This document shows positions 56,701 to 64,000 of a DNA stretch of 64,000 bases, one piece after another; position 1 is the stretch's first letter; each line of letters opens with the position of its first letter. Position numbers and translations under genes: made by a program. The notes below the pieces were generated by a model. The model was not told where the DNA came from, searched no databases, and saw only the letters and a program-made list of their open reading frames with translations. The stretch is from Xanthomonas hortorum pv. pelargonii (GTDB lineage: Bacteria > Pseudomonadota > Gammaproteobacteria > Xanthomonadales > Xanthomonadaceae). The stretch covers positions 186,001-250,000 of the forward strand of contig NZ_CP098604.1 in assembly GCF_024499015.1 (NCBI RefSeq), written 5' to 3'.

Positions 56701-57438
56701 TTACCAGACCAGGTCGTCGGGCACCTGATACTGGGGGTCCGCATACGGGTCGTCGCTTGTCGGTGCATTCGGATCCACCTTCAATGCGACCGAAGGTGCG
56801 AACACCGCTTCGGCTTCGGCCAGCAACTCGGCGGTGACCAGCAGATAACGCCCGTTGAGCTGCAACACACCCAGCTCGCCGGCATTGAGCGCCTTGAGCT
56901 GATCGGCGGTCACGTAGATGCGCTTGATCTTGCCGCCATACGGAAAATGCCGGGCGATATCGGCATCGGCATGATTCAGGCCCTTGTCCTTGAGCAATTC
57001 TTCGAGCTTGGCCTTGGCTTCGCGACGCAGGCGTGCTTCTTCCTGCTTCAGTCGCTCGGCTTCGATCCGTTCGTCTTTCTCGCGCTGCGCACGGATCGCA
57101 TAGGCCTTGGCCAGATCGATGTCTTCGCGCGTGCGTGCCGGTTTGAGGCCGCGACGCTCTGCGTTGGCATGCTGCGGACGTGGCGAAGCTGCAGGCTTGC
57201 CATCGTTGCGACGATCAGGCCTGCCGTTACTTGTGCGCTCATGCTTGCCGTCGGTCGCCACAGCGGCGTGCGGCCGCTGCGGTCCCCTGCCCTGGCCACC
57301 CGGCGTGTTGCCGCCGGGCGCGGGCCTGCCACCGTTGCCATGGTGACGCGCGGCAGGCCGTGCGTCGGGTTTGCGTTCGGGCTTGGGGGCGGACTTGAAG
57401 CCCAACCCAAGCAACTGGTCACGTAAGGTATCGCTCAT
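56701..57438 (-). CDS. DUF2058 (YaiL-like) protein
   Basis: A 245-residue soluble protein. It begins MSDTLRDQLLGLGFK, the characteristic DUF2058 opening, then has a ~70-residue Gly/Pro/Arg/His low-complexity region. A charged coiled coil (residues ~105-150, ERLKQEEARLRREAKAKLEEL) follows. The conserved C-terminal domain has FPYGGKIKRIYVTADQLKAL near 165-184. E. coli YaiL has no settled function, though ribosome association has been suggested. The ATG at 57438 fits the family start. Confidence 0.85.
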   Translation of the reverse strand: MSDTLRDQLLGLGFKSAPKPERKPDARPAARHHGNGGRPAPGGNTPGGQGRGPQRPHAAVATDGKHERTSNGRPDRRNDGKPAASPRPQHANAERRGLKPARTREDIDLAKAYAIRAQREKDERIEAERLKQEEARLRREAKAKLEELLKDKGLNHADADIARHFPYGGKIKRIYVTADQLKALNAGELGVLQLNGRYLLVTAELLAEAEAVFAPSVALKVDPNAPTSDDPYADPQYQVPDDLVW

Positions 57439-57456
57439 GGCGGTGGCAATCTGCAA

Positions 57457-57693
57457 TCAATAGTGCGGAGGCGGCGGTTCGTCCGCTGCATCGGCAAACA
57501 ACGTGGAGCGCACCTTGCCCAGATCCTCGAGCAGGTGGCGGATCAGTTCGGCATTGCGGGCGCCCGTCAAACGGGCGTCCGCAAGTGCTTCACTCAGTTC
57601 ATTGAGCGCGTGCTCCTGAAAGGAGAGCCGCGTTTCCAGTTCAACCAACCGCGCGTCCAGTTCCTGGTCGCGCGGCGAGAGTTGCTCATGCAT
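57457..57693 (-). CDS. slyX: SlyX family protein
   Basis: A 78-residue coiled-coil protein. [20 protein letters not shown] near the start and [14 protein letters not shown] are typical of SlyX, and the tail ends PPPPHY as in E. coli SlyX. Its function is unknown; in E. coli it neighbours slyD. It overlaps ugd by eight bases and ends 18 bp before the DUF2058 start, so the three genes may form one unit. Confidence 0.9.
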   Translation of the reverse strand: MHEQLSPRDQELDARLVELETRLSFQEHALNELSEALADARLTGARNAELIRHLLEDLGKVRSTLFADAADEPPPPHY

Positions 57694-59035
57694 GCAACGA
57701 ACGGCCTCGTCCGATGGCGTAGTAAGCCAGCCCGGCAGCTTCGATTTCCTGCGGGTCGTAAAGGTTGCGACCGTCGAATACGACGTCGTCCTTCAGGGCC
57801 TGCTTGATCTTGCCGAAATCCGGGCTGCGGAACTGCTTCCACTCGGTGACCACGACCAGCGCATCGGCGCCTTCCAGGGCCGCGAAGGCTTCATCGCAGA
57901 AGGTCAGATCGTCGCGCTCACCGAAGATGCGCTTGGCTTCGTGGGTAGCTTCCGGATCGTAGGCACGCACCGTGGCGCCGGCTTCCCACAACTGCGCCAG
58001 CAAACGACGGCTGGAGGCCGCACGCATGTCGTCGGTATTGGGCTTGAACGCCAGGCCCCACACCGCGAAAGTCTTGCCGGCAAGGCTGCCGCCGGCTTCG
58101 CTGCCGTAGTGACGCTGCACCAGTTCGAACAAATGACCCTTCTGCGCGTTGTTGACGCTTTCCACCGCGTTGAGGAGGGTCGGCTGCATGCCGTACTGCT
58201 CGGCGGTCTTGGCCAGCGCCTGCACGTCCTTGGGGAAGCACGAGCCGCCGTAACCGGCACCGGGATAGATGAAGTGCCAGCCGATGCGCGGATCCGAACC
58301 GATACCGTTACGCACGTGCTCCACGTCCGCACCGACACGCTCGGCAATGTTGGCGATCTCGTTCATGAAACTGATCTTGGTCGCCAGCATCGCGTTGGCC
58401 GCGTACTTGGTCAGCTCGGCCGAACGCACGTCCATTTCGACGATGCGATCGCGGTTGCGATTGAACGGTGCATACAGACGGCGCATGCGTGCAATCGCAG
58501 CCGGCTTGGTCGCACCGATCACGATGCGATCCGGACGCATGCAGTCGGCAACGGCGTCGCCTTCCTTCAGGAATTCCGGATTGGAGACGACGTCGAACTC
58601 ATGCTCCACGCCACGTGCATCCAGTTCTTCCTGGATCGCCACGCGCACCTTGTCAGCGGTACCAACCGGCACCGTGGACTTGTTGACGACCACCGACGGG
58701 CCATCGATATGACGACCGACGGTACGCGCAACTGCCAGCACGTACTGCAGGTCGGCACTGCCATCCTCATCCGGCGGCGTGCCCACGGCGATGAAGGTGA
58801 TTTCGCCATGCGCAATCGCCTCGGCAGCATCGCTGGTGAAGCGCAACCGGCCAGAGGCGTGGTTGGCTTTCACCATCGGCTCCAGGCCGGGTTCATAGAT
58901 GGGGATCACCCCTCGATTGAGACCATCAACTTTCGCCTGGTCGATATCCACGCAGATAACGTGATGACCTACTTCGGCCAGACAGGTACCGGTGACTAGA
59001 CCAACATAGCCGGTACCAAAGATCGCAACTCGCAT
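57686..59035 (-). CDS. ugd: UDP-glucose 6-dehydrogenase
   Basis: Oxidises UDP-glucose to UDP-glucuronate with two NAD, supplying glucuronate for xanthan-type exopolysaccharide and other glycans. The 449 residues have the Rossmann opening [18 protein letters not shown], the catalytic Cys loop [14 protein letters not shown] near residue 255-268, and [16 protein letters not shown] near 320-335. Eight consecutive C residues separate the GGAGTAT ribosome binding site from the ATG, which is unusual. The stop lies inside slyX. Confidence 0.95.
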   Translation of the reverse strand: MRVAIFGTGYVGLVTGTCLAEVGHHVICVDIDQAKVDGLNRGVIPIYEPGLEPMVKANHASGRLRFTSDAAEAIAHGEITFIAVGTPPDEDGSADLQYVLAVARTVGRHIDGPSVVVNKSTVPVGTADKVRVAIQEELDARGVEHEFDVVSNPEFLKEGDAVADCMRPDRIVIGATKPAAIARMRRLYAPFNRNRDRIVEMDVRSAELTKYAANAMLATKISFMNEIANIAERVGADVEHVRNGIGSDPRIGWHFIYPGAGYGGSCFPKDVQALAKTAEQYGMQPTLLNAVESVNNAQKGHLFELVQRHYGSEAGGSLAGKTFAVWGLAFKPNTDDMRAASSRRLLAQLWEAGATVRAYDPEATHEAKRIFGERDDLTFCDEAFAALEGADALVVVTEWKQFRSPDFGKIKQALKDDVVFDGRNLYDPQEIEAAGLAYYAIGRGRSLHA

Positions 59036-59050
59036 GGGGGGGGATACTCC
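59036..59050 (-). promoter_or_regulatory. ugd ribosome binding site with C8 homopolymer spacer
   Basis: On the minus strand GGAGTAT is followed by eight C residues and then ATG, an 11-base SD-to-start spacing. A tract this long can slip in replication and change the spacing, hence translation. Confidence 0.65.
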
Positions 59051-59059
59051 TGTGGGGGA

Positions 59060-60031
59060 TCAGGGAAGGATACCCATCAGTTCGACATCGAACGTCAACG
59101 TTGCGTCTGGTCCGATCGGCCCCCCCTGCGTGCCGTTCGGGCCATAGGCCAAGTTGGATGGAATCCAGAAACGATATTTCGAACCGACCGGCATCAACGC
59201 AACGCCCTCGGTCCAACCTGCAATGACTTGATTCAGACCGAACTCGGCCGGCTGGCCGCGCTGGTAGGAACTGTCGAACACCTGCCCGTTGAGCAGCTTG
59301 CCTTCGTAGTTCACGCGCACCGTGTTGGTGGGCATCGGACGCTCGCCGCTACCCTGGCGCAACACCGTGTACTGCAAGCCCGAGGCCGTGGTGATCACGC
59401 CTTTTTCGGTCTTGTTCTTGGCGAGAAAGGCATTGCCCTCTTCGCGATTCTTGGCACCGGCAGCGCCCTGCTTGGCAGAGGCGAAGGCCTGCATCGTCGC
59501 TGCGGCTTCCTGCTGGGTCAGACGCGTGGTGCCCTTGGCGAACACGGTACGCACCGCTTCCATCAGGATGCTCAGATCGATCTCGTCCTTGATGCCGGCC
59601 AACGACGGGCCGACCGCGCGATCGCCCAGCATCAGGCCGACGTTTTCCTTGGACGGCGCTGCAGGCGCGCTACCCGGCGCCATGCCCGGAACCTGCTGGC
59701 CGTTACGCGCTGCCAGCGCAGTGCGCAGGGCGGTATCGGTGGCCTGGGTCTGCTCATCGGACAACAACGGCTTGCCGCCCTTGAATGCATTTTCGATGGC
59801 GCGTTGCAGTGCGCTTACATCGATGTCCTGGGCAATCGGCTCGAACGAGCGCGCCACATCCATACCGATGGCGTAGCTGACGTTGTCGCGGGTGCTCTTC
59901 TCAGACGATGCATTCACAACTGGCTTCTCCTTGGTGGCCGCTGCGGCCGGTTGCTGCGACATCGCCGGCATCGATGCCGACAGTGCCACCATCAGTAGCG
60001 ACGCCGCCGCGCCGCGCTTTCCCATCTTCAT
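59060..60031 (-). CDS. Mip/FkpA-like FKBP peptidyl-prolyl isomerase with duplicated N domain
   Basis: A 323-residue exported protein. The signal peptide ends at about residue 25. Two FKBP_N-type segments follow: NVSYAIGMDVARSFEPIAQD near residue 50 and NVGLMLGDRAVGPSLAGIKD near 130. A C-terminal FKBP domain has VRVNYEGKLLNGQVFDSSYQ near 235 and the ILP-type ending after TLTFDVELMGI. The FKBP core is intact (YEG..DSS, GWTEGVALM), so isomerase activity is expected in the periplasm. It is separate from ugd by 24 bp and may share its transcript. Confidence 0.88.
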   Translation of the reverse strand: MKMGKRGAAASLLMVALSASMPAMSQQPAAAATKEKPVVNASSEKSTRDNVSYAIGMDVARSFEPIAQDIDVSALQRAIENAFKGGKPLLSDEQTQATDTALRTALAARNGQQVPGMAPGSAPAAPSKENVGLMLGDRAVGPSLAGIKDEIDLSILMEAVRTVFAKGTTRLTQQEAAATMQAFASAKQGAAGAKNREEGNAFLAKNKTEKGVITTASGLQYTVLRQGSGERPMPTNTVRVNYEGKLLNGQVFDSSYQRGQPAEFGLNQVIAGWTEGVALMPVGSKYRFWIPSNLAYGPNGTQGGPIGPDATLTFDVELMGILP

Positions 60032-60121
60032 TCGATGCACTTCCCGAAAGTGAAAAGACACGCCGACGCCGGCGCTGAATGCGCATTGTCGCATGTGCGC
60101 GCGGCGTTGCGAGAGCCGCGC

Positions 60122-60679
60122 TCAGCGCGACGGTGCCTTGAGCTCGCGTTCGATTGCCGCCAGCACGCTCGGATCGTCCGGTTTGATCTGGCTGGGGAAC
60201 TGCGCCACCACGCGTCCATCGCGACTAATCAAATACTTGTGGAAGTTCCAACCCGGCGCAACGCCCGTGGCTTGCGTCAACCGCTGATACAACGGCGTCG
60301 CATCCTTGCCCAGCACATGCACCTTCTCAAACATCGGGAACTTGACGCCATAGGTCAGCGTGCAGAATTCCTGGATCTGCTTCTCAGATCCGGGTTCCTG
60401 CCCCTGAAAATCGTTGGACGGAAAGCCCAGCACCGAAAAACCGCGGCTACCGAAGCGCTTGTTCAGCGCTTCCAGTCCTTCGTACTGCGGGGTGTAGCCG
60501 CATTTGCTGGCGGTGTTGACCACCATCACCACCTTGCCGCCGTACGTACGGTTCAGGTTGATTGGTGCCTTGCCGGCCAGCGGCCGATAGTCCAGATCCA
60601 GCACCGGGGTGCCTGCCGCCAGCGCGGAGGCGGAAAAAAAGCCAGCAAATACAACGACAAGCAAACGGTTGAGCAACAT
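60122..60679 (-). CDS. Exported glutathione peroxidase family protein
   Basis: A 185-residue thiol peroxidase. A signal peptide (MLLNRLLVVVFAGFFSASALA) sends it to the periplasm, unlike most bacterial homologues. The active-site Cys lies in VVNTASKCGYTPQYEGLE near residue 53-70, the Gln in FPSNDFQGQEPGSEKQI near 86-102, and the Trp in GWNFHKYLISRDG near 143-155. It probably reduces lipid or organic hydroperoxides, perhaps with thioredoxin-like donors. It faces the YtrA-type operon divergently. Confidence 0.88.
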   Translation of the reverse strand: MLLNRLLVVVFAGFFSASALAAGTPVLDLDYRPLAGKAPINLNRTYGGKVVMVVNTASKCGYTPQYEGLEALNKRFGSRGFSVLGFPSNDFQGQEPGSEKQIQEFCTLTYGVKFPMFEKVHVLGKDATPLYQRLTQATGVAPGWNFHKYLISRDGRVVAQFPSQIKPDDPSVLAAIERELKAPSR

Positions 60680-60749
60680 GCGCGATCCCCTTGAATAGGT
60701 TCCGGCCCCTCGCAGATGCGGGGTGCCATCAGTTGGGTATGACAGACAG

Positions 60750-60777
60750 TTGACTGCCTGCGTGTCGGTGTTATAGT
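60750..60777 (+). promoter_or_regulatory. Sigma70-type promoter of the YtrA-type operon
   Basis: TTGACT at 60750-60755, a 16-bp spacer, and TATAGT at 60772-60777. Both hexamers match the consensus at five of six positions. Confidence 0.75.
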
Positions 60778-60790
60778 TAGATACAACACC
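60767..60790. promoter_or_regulatory. YtrA-type GntR operator overlapping the -10
   Basis: Dyad GGTGTT-n-TA ... TA-n-AACACC, 24 bp, with eight of nine outer pairs matched. Its GTGT-TA...TA-ACAC form is like operators of the GntR/YtrA subfamily. It covers the TATAGT -10, so binding would block transcription: autorepression. Confidence 0.72.
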
Positions 60791-60813
60791 AGTCATCCAA
60801 CGCAGGGGAAAGC

Positions 60814-61062
60814 ATGAACAGCACACGCTTCACGCGACCAGCTCCATTGCTGCTGCTCGGCAGCACCCTGTTCGCCATTGGTTGCCTGGGAGCCGCTTCC
60901 AGTCTGGTTACGGAGTCCGGCGCCGATTATGGCGTGTCGGAGGCGGTTACGGAAAACGCGACAACTCCCCCCGAGGAGCGCACCCGGCCCAGCCGGCACC
61001 TGCGCGCTTCGCTGTCGATGCCCTATTTCTCCTTCGCGCAGGTTCTGCGCCCACGGAGCTGA
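60814..61062 (+). CDS. Small lipoprotein-like first gene of the YtrA-type operon
   Basis: An 82-residue protein with a hydrophobic N-terminus and a possible lipobox (LFAIGC, Cys24), then a short Ser/Glu/Thr-rich mature part. I do not recognise a family. AGGGGA lies six bases before the ATG, and the stop precedes the GntR gene by two bases, so it is well placed as a real leader gene. It could be an attachment or sensor partner of the ABC transporter, but nothing in the sequence shows this. Confidence 0.6.
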   Translation: MNSTRFTRPAPLLLLGSTLFAIGCLGAASSLVTESGADYGVSEAVTENATTPPEERTRPSRHLRASLSMPYFSFAQVLRPRS

Positions 61063-61064
61063 TC

Positions 61065-61427
61065 ATGAACGACATCCAATGGAGCGACGGCGCTCCCATC
61101 TACCGCCAACTCAAGGAACGGGTCATTGCCATGATGCTCGATGGAATCCTCAAACCTGGCGACGCCCTGCCCTCGGTGCGCCAGGTGGCGGCGGACTACC
61201 AACTCAATCCCATCACCGTCTCGCGCGCCTACCAGGAGTTGGCCGACGAGAACCTGGTGGAAAAACGCCGCGGCCTGGGCATGTTCATGACCCCGGAAGC
61301 CGCACAGAAATTGCGCGGCAGCGAACGCGAGCGTTTCTTGAATGAAGAATGGCCCGCGGTGCTGGAACGCATCCAGCGCCTGGGACTGTCCATCGACGAT
61401 CTGTTGCCACAGGGAAAAACACCATGA
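61065..61427 (+). CDS. GntR-family regulator, YtrA subfamily
   Basis: A 120-residue regulator with a GntR winged helix (YRQLKERVIAMMLDGILKPG near residues 13-32, LPSVRQVAADYQLNPITVSR near 35-54, then AYQELADENLVEKRRGLGMF). It has only a short C-terminal dimerisation helix, the defining feature of the YtrA subfamily. GGAG lies seven bases upstream of the ATG. It overlaps the ATPase gene by four bases. YtrA-type regulators usually repress the ABC operon in which they sit; the palindrome over the promoter fits. Confidence 0.9.
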   Translation: MNDIQWSDGAPIYRQLKERVIAMMLDGILKPGDALPSVRQVAADYQLNPITVSRAYQELADENLVEKRRGLGMFMTPEAAQKLRGSERERFLNEEWPAVLERIQRLGLSIDDLLPQGKTP

Positions 61428-62299
61428 CCGCCGTCTCCTCCGACCATGTGGTCGACGCACGTGGCCTGCGCAAGGCCTACAAGCATCGGCTCGCGCTGGA
61501 CAACACCAGTTTCACCATTGCCACCGGGCGCATCGTTGGATTGATCGGCCCCAACGGCGCCGGCAAGACCACCGCGCTCAAGGCGGTGCTGGGGCTGACC
61601 GATTTCGACGGCGAGTTGAGCGTGCTCGGCATGGATCCGCGCACCCAGCGCAACGCACTGATGAACGAGGTCTGCTTCATCGCCGACGTGGCGGTGCTGC
61701 CGCGCTGGCTGCGGGTTGGCGAGGCGATCGATTTCGTTGCCGGCGTGCATCCGCGCTTCGATCGCGCCAAGTGCGAGCGCTTTTTGGCCAATACGCAGCT
61801 CAACCGCAAATCGCGGGTGCGCGAATTGTCCAAGGGCATGATCGTGCAGCTGCATCTGGCGCTGGTGATGGCCATCGACGCGCGCATCCTGGTGCTGGAC
61901 GAGCCCACCCTGGGCCTGGACATCCTGTATCGCAAGCAGTTCTACCAGCGCCTGCTGGAAGACTATTTCGATGAGCAAAAAACCATCATCGTCACCACCC
62001 ACCAGGTGGAAGAGATCGAACACATCCTCACCGATGTGATGTTCATCCGCGACGGCCGCATCGTGCTGACCGCCGACATGGAAAACGTGGCCGAGCGCTA
62101 CACCGAAGTGCTGGTCAATGCCGAGCATCTCGAGGCCGCCAGAGCCATCAAGCCGATCGACGAGCGCAGCCTGCCGTTCGGCAAGACCGTGATGCTGTTC
62201 GATGGCGTGCCGAAAGAACAGCTCGCCCGCTTTGGCGAAACCCGCAATCCCGGCCTTGCCGACCTGTTCGTTGCGGTCATGAAGGGGACCTACGCATGA
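61424..62299 (+). CDS. ABC transporter ATP-binding protein (YtrB-like)
   Basis: A 291-residue ATPase. Walker A is GPNGAGKT near residue 43, Walker B ILVLDEPTLGLD near 155-166, and the H-loop VTTHQVEEIEHIL near 186-198. The signature region reads LSKGMIVQLHLALVM, where the usual LSGGQ is LSKGM, a common variation in YtrB/CcmA-like exporters. It overlaps the regulator and permease genes by four bases each. The transported molecule is unknown. Confidence 0.9.
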   Translation: MTAVSSDHVVDARGLRKAYKHRLALDNTSFTIATGRIVGLIGPNGAGKTTALKAVLGLTDFDGELSVLGMDPRTQRNALMNEVCFIADVAVLPRWLRVGEAIDFVAGVHPRFDRAKCERFLANTQLNRKSRVRELSKGMIVQLHLALVMAIDARILVLDEPTLGLDILYRKQFYQRLLEDYFDEQKTIIVTTHQVEEIEHILTDVMFIRDGRIVLTADMENVAERYTEVLVNAEHLEAARAIKPIDERSLPFGKTVMLFDGVPKEQLARFGETRNPGLADLFVAVMKGTYA

Positions 62300-63261
62300 A
62301 TGCACTCACCCACCAAGCTTCTCCCGCACGTACGTTCGGCTGGCTGCTGAAACGCGAATACTGGGAACACCGTGGCGGCTTCGTCTGGGCGCAGATCATC
62401 ACTGGCGGCATTGCGGTGTTCTTCGCACTGCTGGGCGCGGTGATCGGTGCGATCAGCGCACGCCGCAACATGGTCGGCGACAGCATGACGATGTCGGACA
62501 TGGCCGAGTACAGCCGCACCCTCGGTCAGGTCGGCGACGGCCTGCTGCTGGGCGGCATCGGGATCGCCTCGGTCGTGCTGGCGTTCGTGGTGTTCTTCTA
62601 TGCGCTGGGCAGCCTGTACGACGACCGCCGCGACCGCAGCGTGCTGTTCTGGAAATCGCTGCCAGTGTCGGATGTGCAAACGGTGTTGTCCAAAGCCGCC
62701 TGGGCGCTGTTGCTGGCGCCGCTGATCGCCATCGTGATCGGCGTACTGGTCGGCCTGGCGCTGTGGTTGATCGCCGGTGTGCCCAATCCATGGGGCTTGG
62801 CCACCCACTCGCATCCGTTCTCGTTGTTGTGGCTGATGCTGCAGACCGTGCCGATGAGCTTGCTGTGGTCGCTGCCGACCGTGGGCTGGCTGATGTTCTG
62901 CTCGGCCTGGGCCACCAGCAAGCCGTTCCTGTGGGCAGTGCTGTTTCCGTTGCTGGCCTGCGTGATGCTGAGCATCCTCTCGGCGATGCCGGGCGTGTCG
63001 CTGCCAATCGGCTGGATCTGGTACATCGTCGGCTACCGCGGTCTGCTCAGCGCCCTGCCCGGCACCTGGTCGCCGCGTGCGGTCAGCGGCAACCTCGATA
63101 GCAGCGCGATGCAGAACCCCAGCGATCTGGTGCAGTGGGTGCTGCAGCACACCGATAGCAGGCTGGTTTATGGCAACCCCGACATCTGGATCGGCGCCGC
63201 CATCGGCGTGGTACTGATCGCCGCCTCCATCTATCTGCGCCGTCGGCGCTCCGAAGCCTGA
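62296..63261 (+). CDS. ABC-2-type transporter permease
   Basis: A 321-residue inner-membrane protein with about six hydrophobic segments (roughly residues 33-55, 90-112, 135-165, 180-205, 215-235 and 290-312). RTFGWLLKREYWEHRGGFVW at the N-terminus is typical of ABC-2 permeases. The hydrophilic loop YDDRRDRSVLFWKSLPVSD near residue 115 is a motif of the family. It pairs with the preceding ATPase. Confidence 0.86.
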   Translation: MNALTHQASPARTFGWLLKREYWEHRGGFVWAQIITGGIAVFFALLGAVIGAISARRNMVGDSMTMSDMAEYSRTLGQVGDGLLLGGIGIASVVLAFVVFFYALGSLYDDRRDRSVLFWKSLPVSDVQTVLSKAAWALLLAPLIAIVIGVLVGLALWLIAGVPNPWGLATHSHPFSLLWLMLQTVPMSLLWSLPTVGWLMFCSAWATSKPFLWAVLFPLLACVMLSILSAMPGVSLPIGWIWYIVGYRGLLSALPGTWSPRAVSGNLDSSAMQNPSDLVQWVLQHTDSRLVYGNPDIWIGAAIGVVLIAASIYLRRRRSEA

Positions 63262-63275
63262 GTAAAGGACATCCC

Positions 63276-64000
63276 ATGCGTTCGCACCTGCATCTGAGTC
63301 TGGCCATCTTGTTCGCGTTGCCCGGCGCTGCGTTTGCCCAGGAGCAATGCAAATTCTCCGAACCGCGCAACCTAGAGCTGAAACTGAGCGGAGTGAAGTC
63401 GGTGTTGTTCGAGGTCGCCTCCAACGACCTGCATCTGGACGCCTCACCGGGCATTAGCGGGCGTCTGAGCGGCCGCGCCTGTGCAGCACGCGCCGATCTG
63501 CTCAAAGGCCTGACCGTCACCCAGAAGCGCGTCGGCGACAAGTTGGTGGTGACGCTGGACGACGACCGCAGCATGCGCATCTCCGTCGGCGACAGCTACG
63601 CGTACCTGGATCTGCGCGGCAGCGTGCCCGACACGCTGCTGGTGCAGTTCGACGTGGGTTCCGGCGATGCGGAGATCTCCGGTGCGGCAGCGGTCAGTGC
63701 CGACGTCGGCTCTGGCGACATGGCGATTCGTCGCACCAAGGCCCGCGTCACCGCCAAGGTCGGCTCCGGCGACATCGAGCTGGAAGACATGGGCGCGTTG
63801 CGTGTCTTGGCAGTGGGCTCGGGCGATCTCAAGGCCACGCACGTGCGTGGCGCGGCGGAGGTCGGCAAGGTCGGCTCGGGCGACGTCAAACTGCGTGGCG
63901 TTGCGGGCAACGTCAAACCCGGCACGATCGGCTCAGGCGATGTCGACATCGACGATGTGCAAGGCGATGTAGGCGTGGACGCGGTCAACTCCGGCGCACT
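63276..64000 (+). CDS. DUF4097-type exported protein with VGSGD repeats (3' end outside window)
   Basis: An open frame from ATG 63276 to the window edge (241 codons visible, no stop). It has a signal peptide (MRSHLHLSLAILFALPGAAFA). The body is a right-handed beta-helix-like array in which VGSGD recurs about every 18 residues (at least five copies, then IGSGD), the pattern of DUF4097 adhesin-like proteins. It begins 14 bp after the permease, so it belongs to the YtrA-type operon. A link to envelope stress or surface maintenance is possible but unproven. Confidence 0.8.
   Translation, partial: MRSHLHLSLAILFALPGAAFAQEQCKFSEPRNLELKLSGVKSVLFEVASNDLHLDASPGISGRLSGRACAARADLLKGLTVTQKRVGDKLVVTLDDDRSMRISVGDSYAYLDLRGSVPDTLLVQFDVGSGDAEISGAAAVSADVGSGDMAIRRTKARVTAKVGSGDIELEDMGALRVLAVGSGDLKATHVRGAAEVGKVGSGDVKLRGVAGNVKPGTIGSGDVDIDDVQGDVGVDAVNSGA

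Overview
The window is GC-rich, densely coding bacterial chromosome. Gene content and repeats point to Xanthomonas, probably the campestris/axonopodis group: a rlmB-rnr pair, an oprP-pstSSCAB-phoU cluster, a split metH behind an ArsR-methyltransferase fusion, a YtrA-type GntR/ABC operon, and GGGATT-type and REP-type intergenic repeats. This is inferred from gene families and repeat style; no database was searched. I see no phage, plasmid, insertion sequence or CRISPR.

Layout. 1-9.4 kb: end of a FUSC-family membrane protein; kynureninase and kynurenine 3-monooxygenase (tryptophan to quinolinate route); exonuclease I with a DUF2461 protein; a DUF2939 protein; then on the minus strand NAD kinase, a 5'-nucleotidase and a spermidine-synthase-like protein, with a heptamer repeat array filling the nadK/5'-nucleotidase gap. 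9.5-20.5 kb: mostly minus-strand housekeeping and accessory enzymes (RlmKL, an ABC-F ATPase, methyltransferase, GNAT, hydrolase, MOSC, DUF1684 lipoprotein, sulfurtransferase, a DUF1289-NudL fusion, FKBP), plus an AmpD-like amidase on the plus strand. 20.6-25.5 kb: enoyl-CoA hydratase, endonuclease III, and a SulP transporter with a beta-carbonic anhydrase.

25.8-33.2 kb is a complete phosphate-uptake unit: OprP porin, two PstS paralogues separated by a strong terminator, PstC, PstA, PstB and PhoU, with Pho-box-like sites. 33.3-45.2 kb holds an RcnB-like protein, RNase T, a large two-component-propeller diguanylate cyclase, RlmB, RNase R, tRNA-Leu(CAG), a double-SGNH hydrolase, a perfect REPIN palindrome and an acyl-CoA dehydrogenase. 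45.2-50.3 kb is a methionine-cycle operon: an ArsR-SAM-methyltransferase regulator behind a near-perfect 30-bp palindrome, followed by methionine synthase split into two proteins. 50.7-55.5 kb is a LacI-controlled sugar operon (regulator, FHS transporter, PfkB kinase, AGE isomerase), best read as mannose to fructose to fructose-6-phosphate. 55.6-60.7 kb: a beta-barrel-like exported protein, DUF2058, SlyX, UDP-glucose dehydrogenase, a Mip-like FKBP and an exported glutathione peroxidase. 60.75-64 kb: a YtrA-type operon (small lipoprotein-like ORF, GntR regulator, ABC ATPase, permease, DUF4097 protein) whose operator covers the promoter -10.

The most unusual signals are in the repeats. GGGATT-type inverted-repeat elements have become coding sequence in three proteins of the methionine operon, including the four-base start/stop overlap between two genes. 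Downstream of metH lie two inverted copies of a roughly 100-bp element whose two stems differ in sequence but both stay paired.
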